40,404 nucleotides of DNA, taken from the NCBI GenBank assembly GCA_002404015.1, contig DHIW01000097.1, positions 403 to 40,806 of the forward strand, read 5' to 3'. Position numbers and translations under genes: made by a program. Numbering within the stretch: position 1 is the first letter of the stretch; the number at the start of each line of letters is the position of its first letter. The notes under the pieces were generated by a model. The model searched no databases. It was not told the origin of the DNA and was given only the letters and a program-made list of their open reading frames with translations. This stretch comes from Chloroflexi bacterium UBA4736. Its GTDB lineage: Bacteria > Chloroflexota > Dormibacteria > Dormibacterales > Dormibacteraceae. Positions 15,566 to 22,985 of this stretch are shown in pieces.

Positions 15566-16323
15566 CTAGCAATCTCGTCGAGGACCGCCTTCGTGGTGTC
15601 AGACCGGAGGCTGTCCTACTCGCCAGCGACTTCGACGGCACCCTCTCTGAGATCGTCCCCCGACCTGCGTCCGCAAGAGCCCTCCCTGAAACCATCAACG
15701 CTCTCGAGCGCCTGGTTACCCGCGTTCTGAGGGTGGTCGTGATCAGTGGCCGGTCGACATCCGCACTCCGCAACCTGGTCCCGGTGCCGGGCGTTCTGCT
15801 GCTCGGCGACTACGGGCTCGGGGAGGCTGACACCAATGAGCGACTTGGCCTCGCCAGGTTCAACGCCGACGTCGGCCGATTGGTTTCGCAGTGGGGCGGC
15901 GTGCGCCTGGAACCCAAGCCCGGCTCGACCTCGGTGCACTTCCGGGCCGCGCCGGCGGCGGGCGAGGCGGTGATCACGGCCGTCACCCAGGTCGCCGACC
16001 GCCACGGCCTCCTGGCCCGCGCCGGCCGAATGGTCGTCGAGGTGACCCCGGCTCGCGCGCAGAAGGAGATCGCGCTCGGCCACCTGATCGAGGAGTTGAG
16101 CCCGCAGGCGGTCGTCTACGCGGGCGACGACACCGGTGACCGCGGCTGCTTCGAACTGCTGGCCGGCCTCCGTCTCCCCCACCTCGCGATCGGGGTCGCT
16201 TCGCCAGAAGCCGACCGGGAGCTCTTCGCCGGCTGCGACCTGGTTGTCGAGGGGCCTCGCGAGCTGGCGCCGGTCCTCAGCCGAATCGCCGATTGGGCCG
16301 AGGCGGATCGCCGATCCGGCTGA
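15559..16323 (+). CDS. otsB: Trehalose-6-phosphate phosphatase
   Basis: A 254-residue HAD-IIB enzyme that removes phosphate from trehalose 6-phosphate. HAD motif I is DFDGTLSE (around residue 24), motif II VVISGRS, motif III Lys in RAQKEIALG, and motif IV YAGDDTGD. Length is normal. The start is TTG 15559, which has no Shine-Dalgarno; TATCAT (15537-15542) is a possible -10. Convergent with otsA, with 47 nt of coding overlap, instead of the usual co-directional operon. Together they make trehalose, a compatible solute and cell-wall precursor. Confidence 0.9.
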   Translation: MTTSNLVEDRLRGVRPEAVLLASDFDGTLSEIVPRPASARALPETINALERLVTRVLRVVVISGRSTSALRNLVPVPGVLLLGDYGLGEADTNERLGLARFNADVGRLVSQWGGVRLEPKPGSTSVHFRAAPAAGEAVITAVTQVADRHGLLARAGRMVVEVTPARAQKEIALGHLIEELSPQAVVYAGDDTGDRGCFELLAGLRLPHLAIGVASPEADRELFAGCDLVVEGPRELAPVLSRIADWAEADRRSG

Positions 16324-17839
16324 CGTCCGCGGCGGCTTCCGGCAGCACCAGGTCGCGCAGGTCGCGGATCTGCAGGCTCAGCCAGCGCCCGATGTCGTGG
16401 ACGCTCACGCGCCGGCGGATGGCGTCGCCCAGGGAATGTCGTGAGGCCTCGGGGGCGGTCAGAGCTGTGTGCAGCGCCTCCGCCGTGGCGTCGACGTCGA
16501 AGGGATTGACCGACACCGCCCACTCGCCGAGCTCCTCATGGGCGCCCGCATTTTCCGACAGCACCAGCATGCCGTCGCGCTGGTTGACCATCATCCCCTC
16601 CTTGGCGACCAGGTTCATGCCGTCGTAGATGGGGTTCACGAGCAGGACGTCGAACTCGCGGTAGGCGGCCACCGCGCGACGCAGGTTCTCGCCCAGCTCG
16701 AGGCGGATCGGCAGCCAGCCAGGCAGCCCATGCTCCTCGTTGACGCGATCGGCGGTGCTCCGGATGCTGCGCAGGTACGCGCGGTACTCGGCGATGTCCT
16801 GCCGGGACGGCTGCAGGAAGGCGTAGAACTGCACGCGCCGCTTCAGCTCAGGGTGGCTCCTGAGGAGGCGGGCGTAGGCCAGGAACCCGCGCACTATGTT
16901 CTTGGAGGGGTCGGTGCGGTCCACCCGCACGATCAGCTTCTCCGGCCGGTTGGCCCGCAGCTTGGCCACCTCCTGGTCCACGCCGGGACTGGCCGCCAGG
17001 CGCTCCAGCGCGCCGACGTCGATGGAGACCGGGTAGGGCCGGACCCAAACGACCCGGCCTCCGTAGAGGACGGCGCGCTCGCGGTGGTCGACCCGGATGT
17101 CCATCAGCTCCTCGCAGGTGATCAGGAAGTTGCGCACGTCGAGGCTGGACTGGAAGCCGATCACGTCGTTGGCCAGAAGGCCCTCCAGGATGGCGTCCCG
17201 CATGGCCTGGGGCAGCACCTTCCAGTAGTTGGCGGTGGGCCAGGGGATGTGGATGAACTGCTGCAGGGTGGCGTTGGGCACCAGCTCCCGGATCCGGCGA
17301 GGCGCCAGGTAGAGCTGGTAGTCCTGCGTGAGGATCAGGGGCGGCCGGGCGGTGCCCCGGGCCACCTCGGCGACCTTGTCGGCGAACATGTTGTTGACCG
17401 TCACGTAGCCCTGGTTCCAGGCCTTCCAGTAGCCGTCGTCGATGACGGGCTGGTAGGCGAGGTCCCAGAGGTAGTGCTGCAGGAACCAGAGCAGCGGGTT
17501 GGCGATCACCGAGTAGTAGAGGCGGTAGGTCTCGGGGTCGGGGTTGGCGTAGTGGAGCATGACCCCGGAACGCTCCCGGGGCAGCTCGAACGACTGGCCG
17601 GCCGCGGCCCGATCGCGCTCGGCCGCGGTGTGCGCGCACGCCACCCAGGCGGCCCCGGTGGCCTCGGCGACCGTCAGGAGAGCGGTGACGAGGCCGCCCG
17701 CCCCCCGCCGCAGCGTACCCTGGGGTCCGAGCTCGTAGGGAGCCCGGTTGCTGACCACGATCGGCGACCAGGGCGACAGCACCCGGGCCGTGTACTCTCG
17801 CAGCGAGCGGTCATTGGGGCTTGACAAAGGATCAGGCAA
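16277..17839 (-). CDS. otsA: Trehalose-6-phosphate synthase, GT20
   Basis: A 520-residue GT20 glycosyltransferase that joins a sugar nucleotide (UDP- or GDP-glucose) to glucose 6-phosphate. Motifs: VVSNRAPYE at the N-terminus, RRGAGGLVTALL (the substrate-binding GGL loop), FIHIPWPT, RVDRTDPSKNI, and NPIYDGMNLVAKEGMMVN, with SENAGAHEELG near the C-terminus. This is the full family layout with no missing residue. The start is uncertain: TTG 17839 directly follows a TAAGAT box, TTG 17827 lies 12 nt after it, and GTG 17782 is just before the conserved part. Its 3' end overlaps otsB by 47 nt. Confidence 0.93.
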   Translation of the reverse strand: MPDPLSSPNDRSLREYTARVLSPWSPIVVSNRAPYELGPQGTLRRGAGGLVTALLTVAEATGAAWVACAHTAAERDRAAAGQSFELPRERSGVMLHYANPDPETYRLYYSVIANPLLWFLQHYLWDLAYQPVIDDGYWKAWNQGYVTVNNMFADKVAEVARGTARPPLILTQDYQLYLAPRRIRELVPNATLQQFIHIPWPTANYWKVLPQAMRDAILEGLLANDVIGFQSSLDVRNFLITCEELMDIRVDHRERAVLYGGRVVWVRPYPVSIDVGALERLAASPGVDQEVAKLRANRPEKLIVRVDRTDPSKNIVRGFLAYARLLRSHPELKRRVQFYAFLQPSRQDIAEYRAYLRSIRSTADRVNEEHGLPGWLPIRLELGENLRRAVAAYREFDVLLVNPIYDGMNLVAKEGMMVNQRDGMLVLSENAGAHEELGEWAVSVNPFDVDATAEALHTALTAPEASRHSLGDAIRRRVSVHDIGRWLSLQIRDLRDLVLPEAAADVSRIGDPPRPNRRFG

Positions 17840-17849
17840 ATCTTACAGT
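17821..17849 (+). promoter_or_regulatory. Near-consensus promoter for the 17910 gene
   Basis: TTGACA (17821-17826), a 17-bp spacer and TACAGT (17844-17849) form a near-perfect sigma70-type promoter reading rightwards. It lies inside the 5' end of otsA, so it also overlaps the opposite gene's start region. Transcription would begin near 17856, just before ATG 17859. Confidence 0.65.
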
Positions 17850-17858
17850 TCCGCTATC

Positions 17859-17903
17859 ATGAATTTCGACAGGAGTTCGAGGGTAAGTCCTCCGGGGAGC
17901 TGA
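17859..17903 (+). other. 14-codon upstream ORF in frame with the next gene
   Basis: ATG 17859 lies 9 nt after the TACAGT box. It encodes MNFDRSSRVSPPGS and ends in TGA (17901-17903). The following TTG at 17910 is in the same frame only two codons later. It may be a leader peptide that passes ribosomes to the TTG, or the true N-terminus of the gene interrupted by a stop. Confidence 0.35.
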
Positions 17904-17909
17904 CCAACA

Positions 17910-18224
17910 TTGCTCAGGGATGCGGTAGCTGAGATCCAGGCCAAGCGCCGGCAGGAGGCGCTCAAGAAGCAGCGGATGCTGGAGCGCAAGCGCGAGATGC
18001 GCCGGCTGGACCTGTGGCTCGGCCAGGTCGAGGCCATGCTCGAGGAAGATCGTCGAACTGTCCCCGAGCCGGTCATCAAGGAGATCGCATCCTTCCTGCG
18101 GGGGCTGGATCCCAAGCTGCACCGTTCCCTGCTCCGCAACCGTGAGCGCGAGGCCTCGAGGGTTCTCGACGTCCTCTTCGACGCCCAGGAGACTCTCCTG
18201 CCCTTCCACAGCGAAGTCGCCTGA
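17910..18224 (+). CDS. Small charged coiled-coil protein, 104 residues
   Basis: Starts at TTG 17910, the first possible start after an in-frame TGA, with GGGGAG 10 nt upstream. Residues 5-45 (AVAEIQAKRRQEALKKQ and onward) form a long, strongly basic/acidic helix likely to be a coiled coil. The rest (PEPVIKEIASFLRGLDP and VLDVLFDAQETL) is also helical. No known family is recognised. It has its own near-consensus promoter, so it is probably expressed. Its stop is 10 bp from the convergent CPBP gene. Confidence 0.65.
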   Translation: MLRDAVAEIQAKRRQEALKKQRMLERKREMRRLDLWLGQVEAMLEEDRRTVPEPVIKEIASFLRGLDPKLHRSLLRNREREASRVLDVLFDAQETLLPFHSEVA

Positions 18225-18234
18225 AGCACCGCGC

Positions 18235-18942
18235 TCAGGCCGCCTGGCCGTGCGTCAACGCGACGTAGGCCGCAGCCACCGCCACTGTGTTCTGGCTGGC
18301 GTGCATGACGAATGAGTTGAGGGTAGACCCCGTCCGCTGGTAGATGAGCGCAGCCGCCACCCCGAATGCGAAAAGGAAGGGGAGCAAGGGCGGCAGCAGG
18401 TGGAGGCCCGCGAAGATGGCGGCGCTGACGAGCACCGCCCAGGCCAGCGGAATGCGGCGCCGCAACCACCCGAAGAGCGCGCCCCGAAACAGCAGTTCCT
18501 CCGCCGCTGGAGCCAGCAAGCAGACAGTCGGAACCACCAGCGCTACGAAGAGAGGGTCGAAGGAGAGCCGCAGGACATCGACGGCGTTGCTCCGCGGCTG
18601 GCCCAGCAGCGGCGACAGCGCCAGCGTCGCCAGCAGGCCGGCCACCAGCGCCGCGATCCAGGCGGACCAGGCCAGCGCCAGGTCGGTGAGTGAGGTGAAG
18701 CGGAAGCCGAGCCGGTCGCGTATCCCCTGGGGGCCGCCGAAGGCGATCGCCAGCGCCCCCAGCAGAGCCAGGTAGGCCTCGCAGAGCAGGATCGCACCCA
18801 GGTCGGCCGGATGCCCGTTGGCCCACTGGCGCGCCCCCAGTCGGAGGCCGCCGAGCGTTGCGCCGAGCGCCAGCGCCAGGATCGGTAGCCAGAGCCCGAC
18901 GGCGAGAAGCAGCCGCCGGCCGGTCACGCCGTTCGACTCCAC
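18235..18942 (-). CDS. CPBP-family intramembrane metalloprotease (CAAX protease/Abi domain)
   Basis: A 235-residue polytopic membrane protein with about seven hydrophobic segments. The CPBP motifs are EELLFRG (EExxxR), FAGLHLL (motif with His) and HASQN (the third zinc ligand His, with Asn). All expected active-site residues are present. Family members process prenylated or bacteriocin-like peptides or act in immunity to them; the substrate here is unknown. GTG 18942 faces the MntP-like gene across 21 bp. Confidence 0.88.
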   Translation of the reverse strand: MESNGVTGRRLLLAVGLWLPILALALGATLGGLRLGARQWANGHPADLGAILLCEAYLALLGALAIAFGGPQGIRDRLGFRFTSLTDLALAWSAWIAALVAGLLATLALSPLLGQPRSNAVDVLRLSFDPLFVALVVPTVCLLAPAAEELLFRGALFGWLRRRIPLAWAVLVSAAIFAGLHLLPPLLPFLFAFGVAAALIYQRTGSTLNSFVMHASQNTVAVAAAYVALTHGQAA

Positions 18943-18963
18943 GGTTCCTATAGTGGGCTGCCG
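18943..18963. promoter_or_regulatory. Shared divergent promoter, 21 bp, with palindromic CTATAG
   Basis: The gap between GTG 18942 (minus) and ATG 18964 (plus). TATAGT (18949-18954) has a 9-nt spacer to the plus ATG. On the minus strand the same bases read ACTATA with 6 nt to GTG, or TATAGG (18952-18947) with 4 nt. The centre CTATAG is self-complementary. Confidence 0.45.
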
Positions 18964-19515
18964 ATGTCGAGCCTGTTGGGACTCCTGTTCGTGAGCGTGT
19001 CGGTCGGGCTCAGCAATTTCGCGGGGGCGATCGGCATCGGCATCTCGGGCGTCGACGCCCGCACCCGGCTCCGGGTCGGCATCGCGTTCGGCCTCTTCGA
19101 AGCGCTCATGCCGGTCCTCGGGCTCCTGATCGGGCAGTCCATCGCCGGCTCCCTGGGAGCCAAGGGTCGCTACGTGGGCGCTGTCCTCCTGGTGCTGACC
19201 GGGGCCTGGACCATCTACGACGGGCGCAAGCCCAAGGAGGCCGGCAGCCCGGGCAGCATGAACACACGCAAGCTCGCTCTCACGGCGCTGGCCCTCAGCC
19301 TCGACAACCTGGTGGTCGGCTTCGCGCTGGGTGTCTACAAGATCAACATCGTGCTGGCGGCCGCGGTCATCGGCGTGGTCAGCGTCGGGATGTCACTGAT
19401 CGGGCTGGAGCTGGGCAGCAGGCTGGGCGCGCGGGTCGAGGAGTGGAGCGAGGAGATCGGAGGCGCGGTCCTGGTCCTGGTGGGCATCGCGCTTGGGGCA
19501 GGGGTCCTCAAATAG
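18964..19515 (+). CDS. mntP: MntP-like manganese/metal exporter
   Basis: A 183-residue membrane protein with six hydrophobic segments in two repeats. The second repeat has ALALSLDNLVVGFALG, the MntP (DUF204) signature with the acidic metal residue. In the first repeat the equivalent position reads SVGLSNFAGAIGIG, with Asn in place of the usual Asp. The central linker DGRKPKEAGS is cytoplasmic and charged. MntP exports Mn2+ in E. coli; the Asp-to-Asn change could alter the metal. No yybP-ykoY riboswitch is possible in the 21-bp leader. Confidence 0.8.
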   Translation: MSSLLGLLFVSVSVGLSNFAGAIGIGISGVDARTRLRVGIAFGLFEALMPVLGLLIGQSIAGSLGAKGRYVGAVLLVLTGAWTIYDGRKPKEAGSPGSMNTRKLALTALALSLDNLVVGFALGVYKINIVLAAAVIGVVSVGMSLIGLELGSRLGARVEEWSEEIGGAVLVLVGIALGAGVLK

Positions 19516-19518
19516 AGT
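19513..19518 (+). promoter_or_regulatory. -10 box TAGAGT inside the mntP stop codon
   Basis: TAGAGT begins with the TAG stop of the MntP-like gene and ends 6 nt before GTG 19525. This gives the enoyl-CoA hydratase gene a private leaderless promoter embedded in the 3' end of its neighbour. Confidence 0.45.
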
Positions 19519-19524
19519 TACTGC

Positions 19525-20322
19525 GTGGCTGACGCGCCGGCGCTCGACAACGTCCTGGTCGCGGTGCGCGACCACGTGGCCACCGTCACCCTGAACCGGC
19601 CGGAGCAGCGCAACCCGCTCTCGGCCGGCATGATCGCGGACCTCCAGAGCGCACTCGCCTGGTCCGGAGCCGAGCCGGAGGTGCGGGTGGTCGTGCTGAC
19701 GGGCGCCGGCGACCGAGCCTTCTGCGCCGGCGCGGACCTCGGCTCCTTCGCCGCCGAGCAGTCGGAGCTGGAACGACATCACGGCCGGCACGGATTCGTC
19801 GAGCTGTTCCTCCTGATGCAGGACCTGGGCAAGCCCATCGTGGGCCGGATCAACGGCCACGCGCTGGCCGGCGGGTTCGGCCTCGCCTGCGCGTGCGACC
19901 TCCTGCTGGCCGTCGAGTCAGCGACGTTCGGCACGCCCGAGATCAACGTGGGGGTGTGGCCGGCCATGATCCAGGCCGTGCTCGCCCGCAACCTGCCCCG
20001 TAAGGTGCTCCTGGAGATGATCCTGCTGGGAGACCGCTGGAGCGCCCGCCAGCTCCGCGACCTCGGTCTTGTCAACCGGGTCGCCGCCTCGGCGGCCGAG
20101 CTCGACACCGTGACCGACCAGATGGCCGGCCAGCTCGCCAAGAAATCGCCGGCGATCCTCAGGCTGGGCCGCGACTCCTTCTACCGTCAGCAGGACATGG
20201 AGTTCCGGGCCGCGCTCGAGTACCTCCAGGCGCAGCTCACGCTGGTCACGCTCAGCGAGGACGCCAAGGAGGGCGTGAGGGCCTTCTTCGAGAAGCGGGA
20301 GCCGGAGTTCACGGGCAGGTGA
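19525..20322 (+). CDS. Enoyl-CoA hydratase/isomerase family protein
   Basis: A 265-residue crotonase-fold enzyme. The first oxyanion-hole segment reads DRAFCAGADLGSF and the second GHALAGGFGLACACDL. TPEINVGVWP carries the Glu expected for hydratase chemistry, and KVLLEMILLGDRWSA follows as usual. GTG 19525 is a leaderless start. The stop overlaps the next gene's GTG by 4 nt (GTGA). Paired with a carboxyltransferase, it could be a methylglutaconyl-CoA hydratase of the leucine route, but that rests on context only. Confidence 0.9.
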   Translation: MADAPALDNVLVAVRDHVATVTLNRPEQRNPLSAGMIADLQSALAWSGAEPEVRVVVLTGAGDRAFCAGADLGSFAAEQSELERHHGRHGFVELFLLMQDLGKPIVGRINGHALAGGFGLACACDLLLAVESATFGTPEINVGVWPAMIQAVLARNLPRKVLLEMILLGDRWSARQLRDLGLVNRVAASAAELDTVTDQMAGQLAKKSPAILRLGRDSFYRQQDMEFRAALEYLQAQLTLVTLSEDAKEGVRAFFEKREPEFTGR

Positions 20323-21842
20323 CCCTGGATCGGCATCGAGAGCTGCGCAACCGGGCGGTCAAGGGCGGCACGCGCTACTTGCCCAAGCTCCGGGAGCAGA
20401 ACAAGCTCACCGTGCGCGAGCGACTCGATCTGCTGCTGGACCCCGGCTCGCTGATCGAGGACGGGATTTTCGCCAACGCGCTGGCGGAGGAGCTGCCGGC
20501 CGACGGCGTGGTGACCGGGCTGGGCAAGATCGGCGGCCGCCAGGTTGCCGTGATGGCCAACGACCCCACCGTGAAAGCGGGTTCCTGGGGCGCCCGCACC
20601 GTGGAGAAGATCGTGCGCGTGCAGGAGACGGCGGCCCGCCTGCGCGTCCCTCTCTTCTACCTCGTGGACTCCGCCGGCGCCCGCATCACAGACCAGATCG
20701 ACATGTTCCCCGGCCGCCGGCACGCCGGCCGCATCTTCTACAACGAGGTGCGGCTGTCCGGGCGGGTGCCCCAGGTCTGCCTGCTCTTCGGCCCGTCGGC
20801 CGCGGGCGGGGCCTACATCCCGGCCTTCTGCGACGTCGTGATCATGGTCGAGGGCAACGCCTCCATGTACCTGGGGTCGCCCCGGATGGTCGAGGTGGTG
20901 GTCGGCGAGAAGGTGGGGCTGGAGGAGCTGGGCGGAGCCCGGATGCACTGCACGGAGAGCGGCTGCGGCGACTTCCTGGTCAAAGACGATCGGGAGGCCA
21001 TCGAGGTGGCCCGGGCCTATTTCGGCTACCTCCCGGTGAACCACACCCTGCCGCCGCCGGGAGCAGAGCCGCGGCCTCCGGCGGCGGGCTCCAAGCCGAT
21101 CGGGGAGCTGGTGCCGGCCGAGCCCAACCGGGGCTACGACATGCGCAAGGTCGTGGTGGCCCTGGTGGACGAGGGCAGCTGGTTCGAGCTGAAGAAGCTG
21201 TTCGCCAAAGAGCTCCTGACCGGTTTTGCGCGGCTCGGCGGCCGGGCGGTCGGCATCCTCGCCAACCAACCCATGCAGAAGGGGGGTGTGCTCTTCAACG
21301 ACAGCGCCGACAAGGCCGCCCGCTTCATCTGGCTGTGCGACGCGTTCAACGTCCCCCTGCTGTTCCTGGCCGACGTGCCCGGCTTCATGATCGGCACTGA
21401 CGTCGAGCGGCGCGGAATCATCCGGCACGGGGCCAAGATGATCACGGCCGTCTCCGAGGCGAGCGTCCCCAAGATCTCCGTGATCGTGCGCAAGGCGTAC
21501 GGGGCCGGCCTCTACGCGATGTCAGGGCCGGCCTTCGAGCCCGACTGCACGATCGCGCTGCCGTCGGCCCAGATCGCGGTGATGGGACCGGAACCGGCCG
21601 TGAACGCGGTCTTCTACAACAAGCTGGCGGACCTGCCCGAGGAGGAGCGGGCGGCCCGCCGAAAGGAGCTGGAGGACGAGTACCGAGAGGACGTCGACCT
21701 CTACAAGCTGGCCGCCAACCTCATCGTGGACGACGTGGTCGAGCCGGACCAGCTGCGGGAGATGCTGATCGCCCGCTTCGACGCCTACGCCACCCGCTTC
21801 GAGCCCCGCCTAGACCGCAAGCACGGAGTGCCCCCGGTTTAA
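20319..21842 (+). CDS. Biotin-dependent acyl-CoA carboxylase, carboxyltransferase (beta) subunit
   Basis: A 507-residue carboxyltransferase that moves CO2 from carboxybiotin to an acyl-CoA. The N-domain has RVRLFYLVDSAGARI-like text (FYLVDSAGARITDQ) and GPSAAGGAY; the C-domain has GFARLGGRAVGILANQP, DVPGFMIG and KAYGAGLYAM. Both oxyanion holes are intact. It most resembles methylcrotonyl- or propionyl-CoA carboxylase beta subunits. No biotin carboxylase or biotin carrier gene is in the window, so the alpha subunit lies elsewhere. Co-translated with the enoyl-CoA hydratase gene. Confidence 0.93.
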   Translation: MTLDRHRELRNRAVKGGTRYLPKLREQNKLTVRERLDLLLDPGSLIEDGIFANALAEELPADGVVTGLGKIGGRQVAVMANDPTVKAGSWGARTVEKIVRVQETAARLRVPLFYLVDSAGARITDQIDMFPGRRHAGRIFYNEVRLSGRVPQVCLLFGPSAAGGAYIPAFCDVVIMVEGNASMYLGSPRMVEVVVGEKVGLEELGGARMHCTESGCGDFLVKDDREAIEVARAYFGYLPVNHTLPPPGAEPRPPAAGSKPIGELVPAEPNRGYDMRKVVVALVDEGSWFELKKLFAKELLTGFARLGGRAVGILANQPMQKGGVLFNDSADKAARFIWLCDAFNVPLLFLADVPGFMIGTDVERRGIIRHGAKMITAVSEASVPKISVIVRKAYGAGLYAMSGPAFEPDCTIALPSAQIAVMGPEPAVNAVFYNKLADLPEEERAARRKELEDEYREDVDLYKLAANLIVDDVVEPDQLREMLIARFDAYATRFEPRLDRKHGVPPV

Positions 21843-21863
21843 ACAAGTCGCGACAGCGCAGAA

Positions 21864-21980
21864 GGGGCCGGCTCCGCCGGCCCAAATGAGTCCCGAAATC
21901 GAATCGCGCGCCAGGCGCCGTAAGTCCTCCAAGAAGGGAGGTAGGGTCCGGGGGAGGAACCGCAGGTTCTTCCCCCGTAC
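21864..21980 (-). repeat. Structured dispersed repeat, form A, copy 2 (inverted)
   Basis: Reads in the minus direction and starts 4 nt after the TAA of the PD40 gene. GGGGGAAGAACC (21976-21965), loop TGC, GGTTCCTCCCCC matches copy 1 at 10498 base for base, and identity continues through the following GGACCCTACCTCCCT. The far end has a perfect GGGCCGGC/GCCGGCCC hairpin (21865-21883). It fills the convergent gap between the carboxyltransferase and PD40 genes. Confidence 0.87.
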
Positions 21981-22985
21981 TTACGGGCCCCAGGCGGCCG
22001 GGGTTGTGCTGTCCAGGTCGAGGCCAGTGGTGACTTGCTTGGCGGTGGCTCCGGTAAGGGGGATCCACCACAGCTGGAAGTTGCCGGCGCCGGTGGCCGG
22101 CGGCGCGAAGTACACCAGCCCCGAGCTGTCGGGCGCCCACGCGGGCGCGCCCACCACCGGACCGGTGACGAGCGCCTGCGCAGGTCCCACGGTGGCGCCA
22201 TCCCAGGGTGCCACCATCAGGCGCGAGGTGGCGCCGGACACGCACACCAGGGCTATGTGGCCGCCGTCCGGGGAGACTGCAGGCTGGCCGCAGTCGTCCG
22301 CCGGCACCGTCAGGGCCGTCCCGGCGACGTCGGGCCCAGCGGCCAGCCAGACCTGGGAGAAGCTCTGGCCAGCGTCGCTGACGTCGTACTTGGAGTAGAC
22401 GAGCCCGCCGCTCGGGAGCGGCACCGGGCTGACGTCGCCGCCCGTGTAGAAGTTGGGAGAAGTCCAGCGGCGGGCCTGGGTGGCGGGGCGGCCGGACGGG
22501 ATCTCCCAGATGGCAAGGTCCACCCGGTAGTCGTAGACCTTGGGCTGGTCTTGGCTGAAGAAGATCGAACCGCTGGGGGCGAAGCGGGGGTAAAAGGCCC
22601 AGCGGTTGACTTCCGTGATCGTCGAGCCGTTGTGCGTGACCTGGCTCTGGACGGCACCGTTCGCGTCCATCAGGAAGAGGTCGGAGACGTTGAACTGGCG
22701 CTTGACGAGGACCAGTCGAGAGCCATCCCGGGAGACCGCCGGCTGGGTCCAGCCGCCCGCCGGCTGAAGCTGGGTGAAGGAGCCGGCGCGGAGGCGATAG
22801 AGGGCCCCTTGCTGGGTCACGTATAGGCTGCCCGGCAGGATGAAGGCGGCCGGCTTGGTGGCGGTCGGCAGCTTGCGAGTGCTGGCGGCCCGCACCAGCG
22901 AGCGATCGTGGCCCAGGGCCGTGTACACGCCGAAGCCGAAGCAGATCATCAGGAAGGCCGCGACCAGCGGTCCCAGCCGGCTCAC
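21981..22985 (-). CDS. Membrane-anchored PD40/TolB-like beta-propeller protein
   Basis: A 334-residue protein with one N-terminal TM helix (about residues 5-26) and an extracytoplasmic domain of repeated blades. Repeats share the pattern P-x-V/F-S-x-D/P-G (AVSRDGSRLVLV, AVSPDGGHIALV, WAPDSSGLVYF), typical of PD40/WD40-like propellers. It resembles the propeller part of actinobacterial LpqB. It overlaps the LCP gene by 4 nt (GTGA), so the two act in the cell envelope together. Binding partner unknown. Confidence 0.85.
   Translation of the reverse strand: MSRLGPLVAAFLMICFGFGVYTALGHDRSLVRAASTRKLPTATKPAAFILPGSLYVTQQGALYRLRAGSFTQLQPAGGWTQPAVSRDGSRLVLVKRQFNVSDLFLMDANGAVQSQVTHNGSTITEVNRWAFYPRFAPSGSIFFSQDQPKVYDYRVDLAIWEIPSGRPATQARRWTSPNFYTGGDVSPVPLPSGGLVYSKYDVSDAGQSFSQVWLAAGPDVAGTALTVPADDCGQPAVSPDGGHIALVCVSGATSRLMVAPWDGATVGPAQALVTGPVVGAPAWAPDSSGLVYFAPPATGAGNFQLWWIPLTGATAKQVTTGLDLDSTTPAAWGP

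Noticed and set aside
20319..21842. Assignment of the carboxyltransferase to leucine degradation
   Set aside because: Only one hydratase neighbour; no alpha subunit, isovaleryl-CoA dehydrogenase or lyase in the window, so the acyl-CoA is left open.
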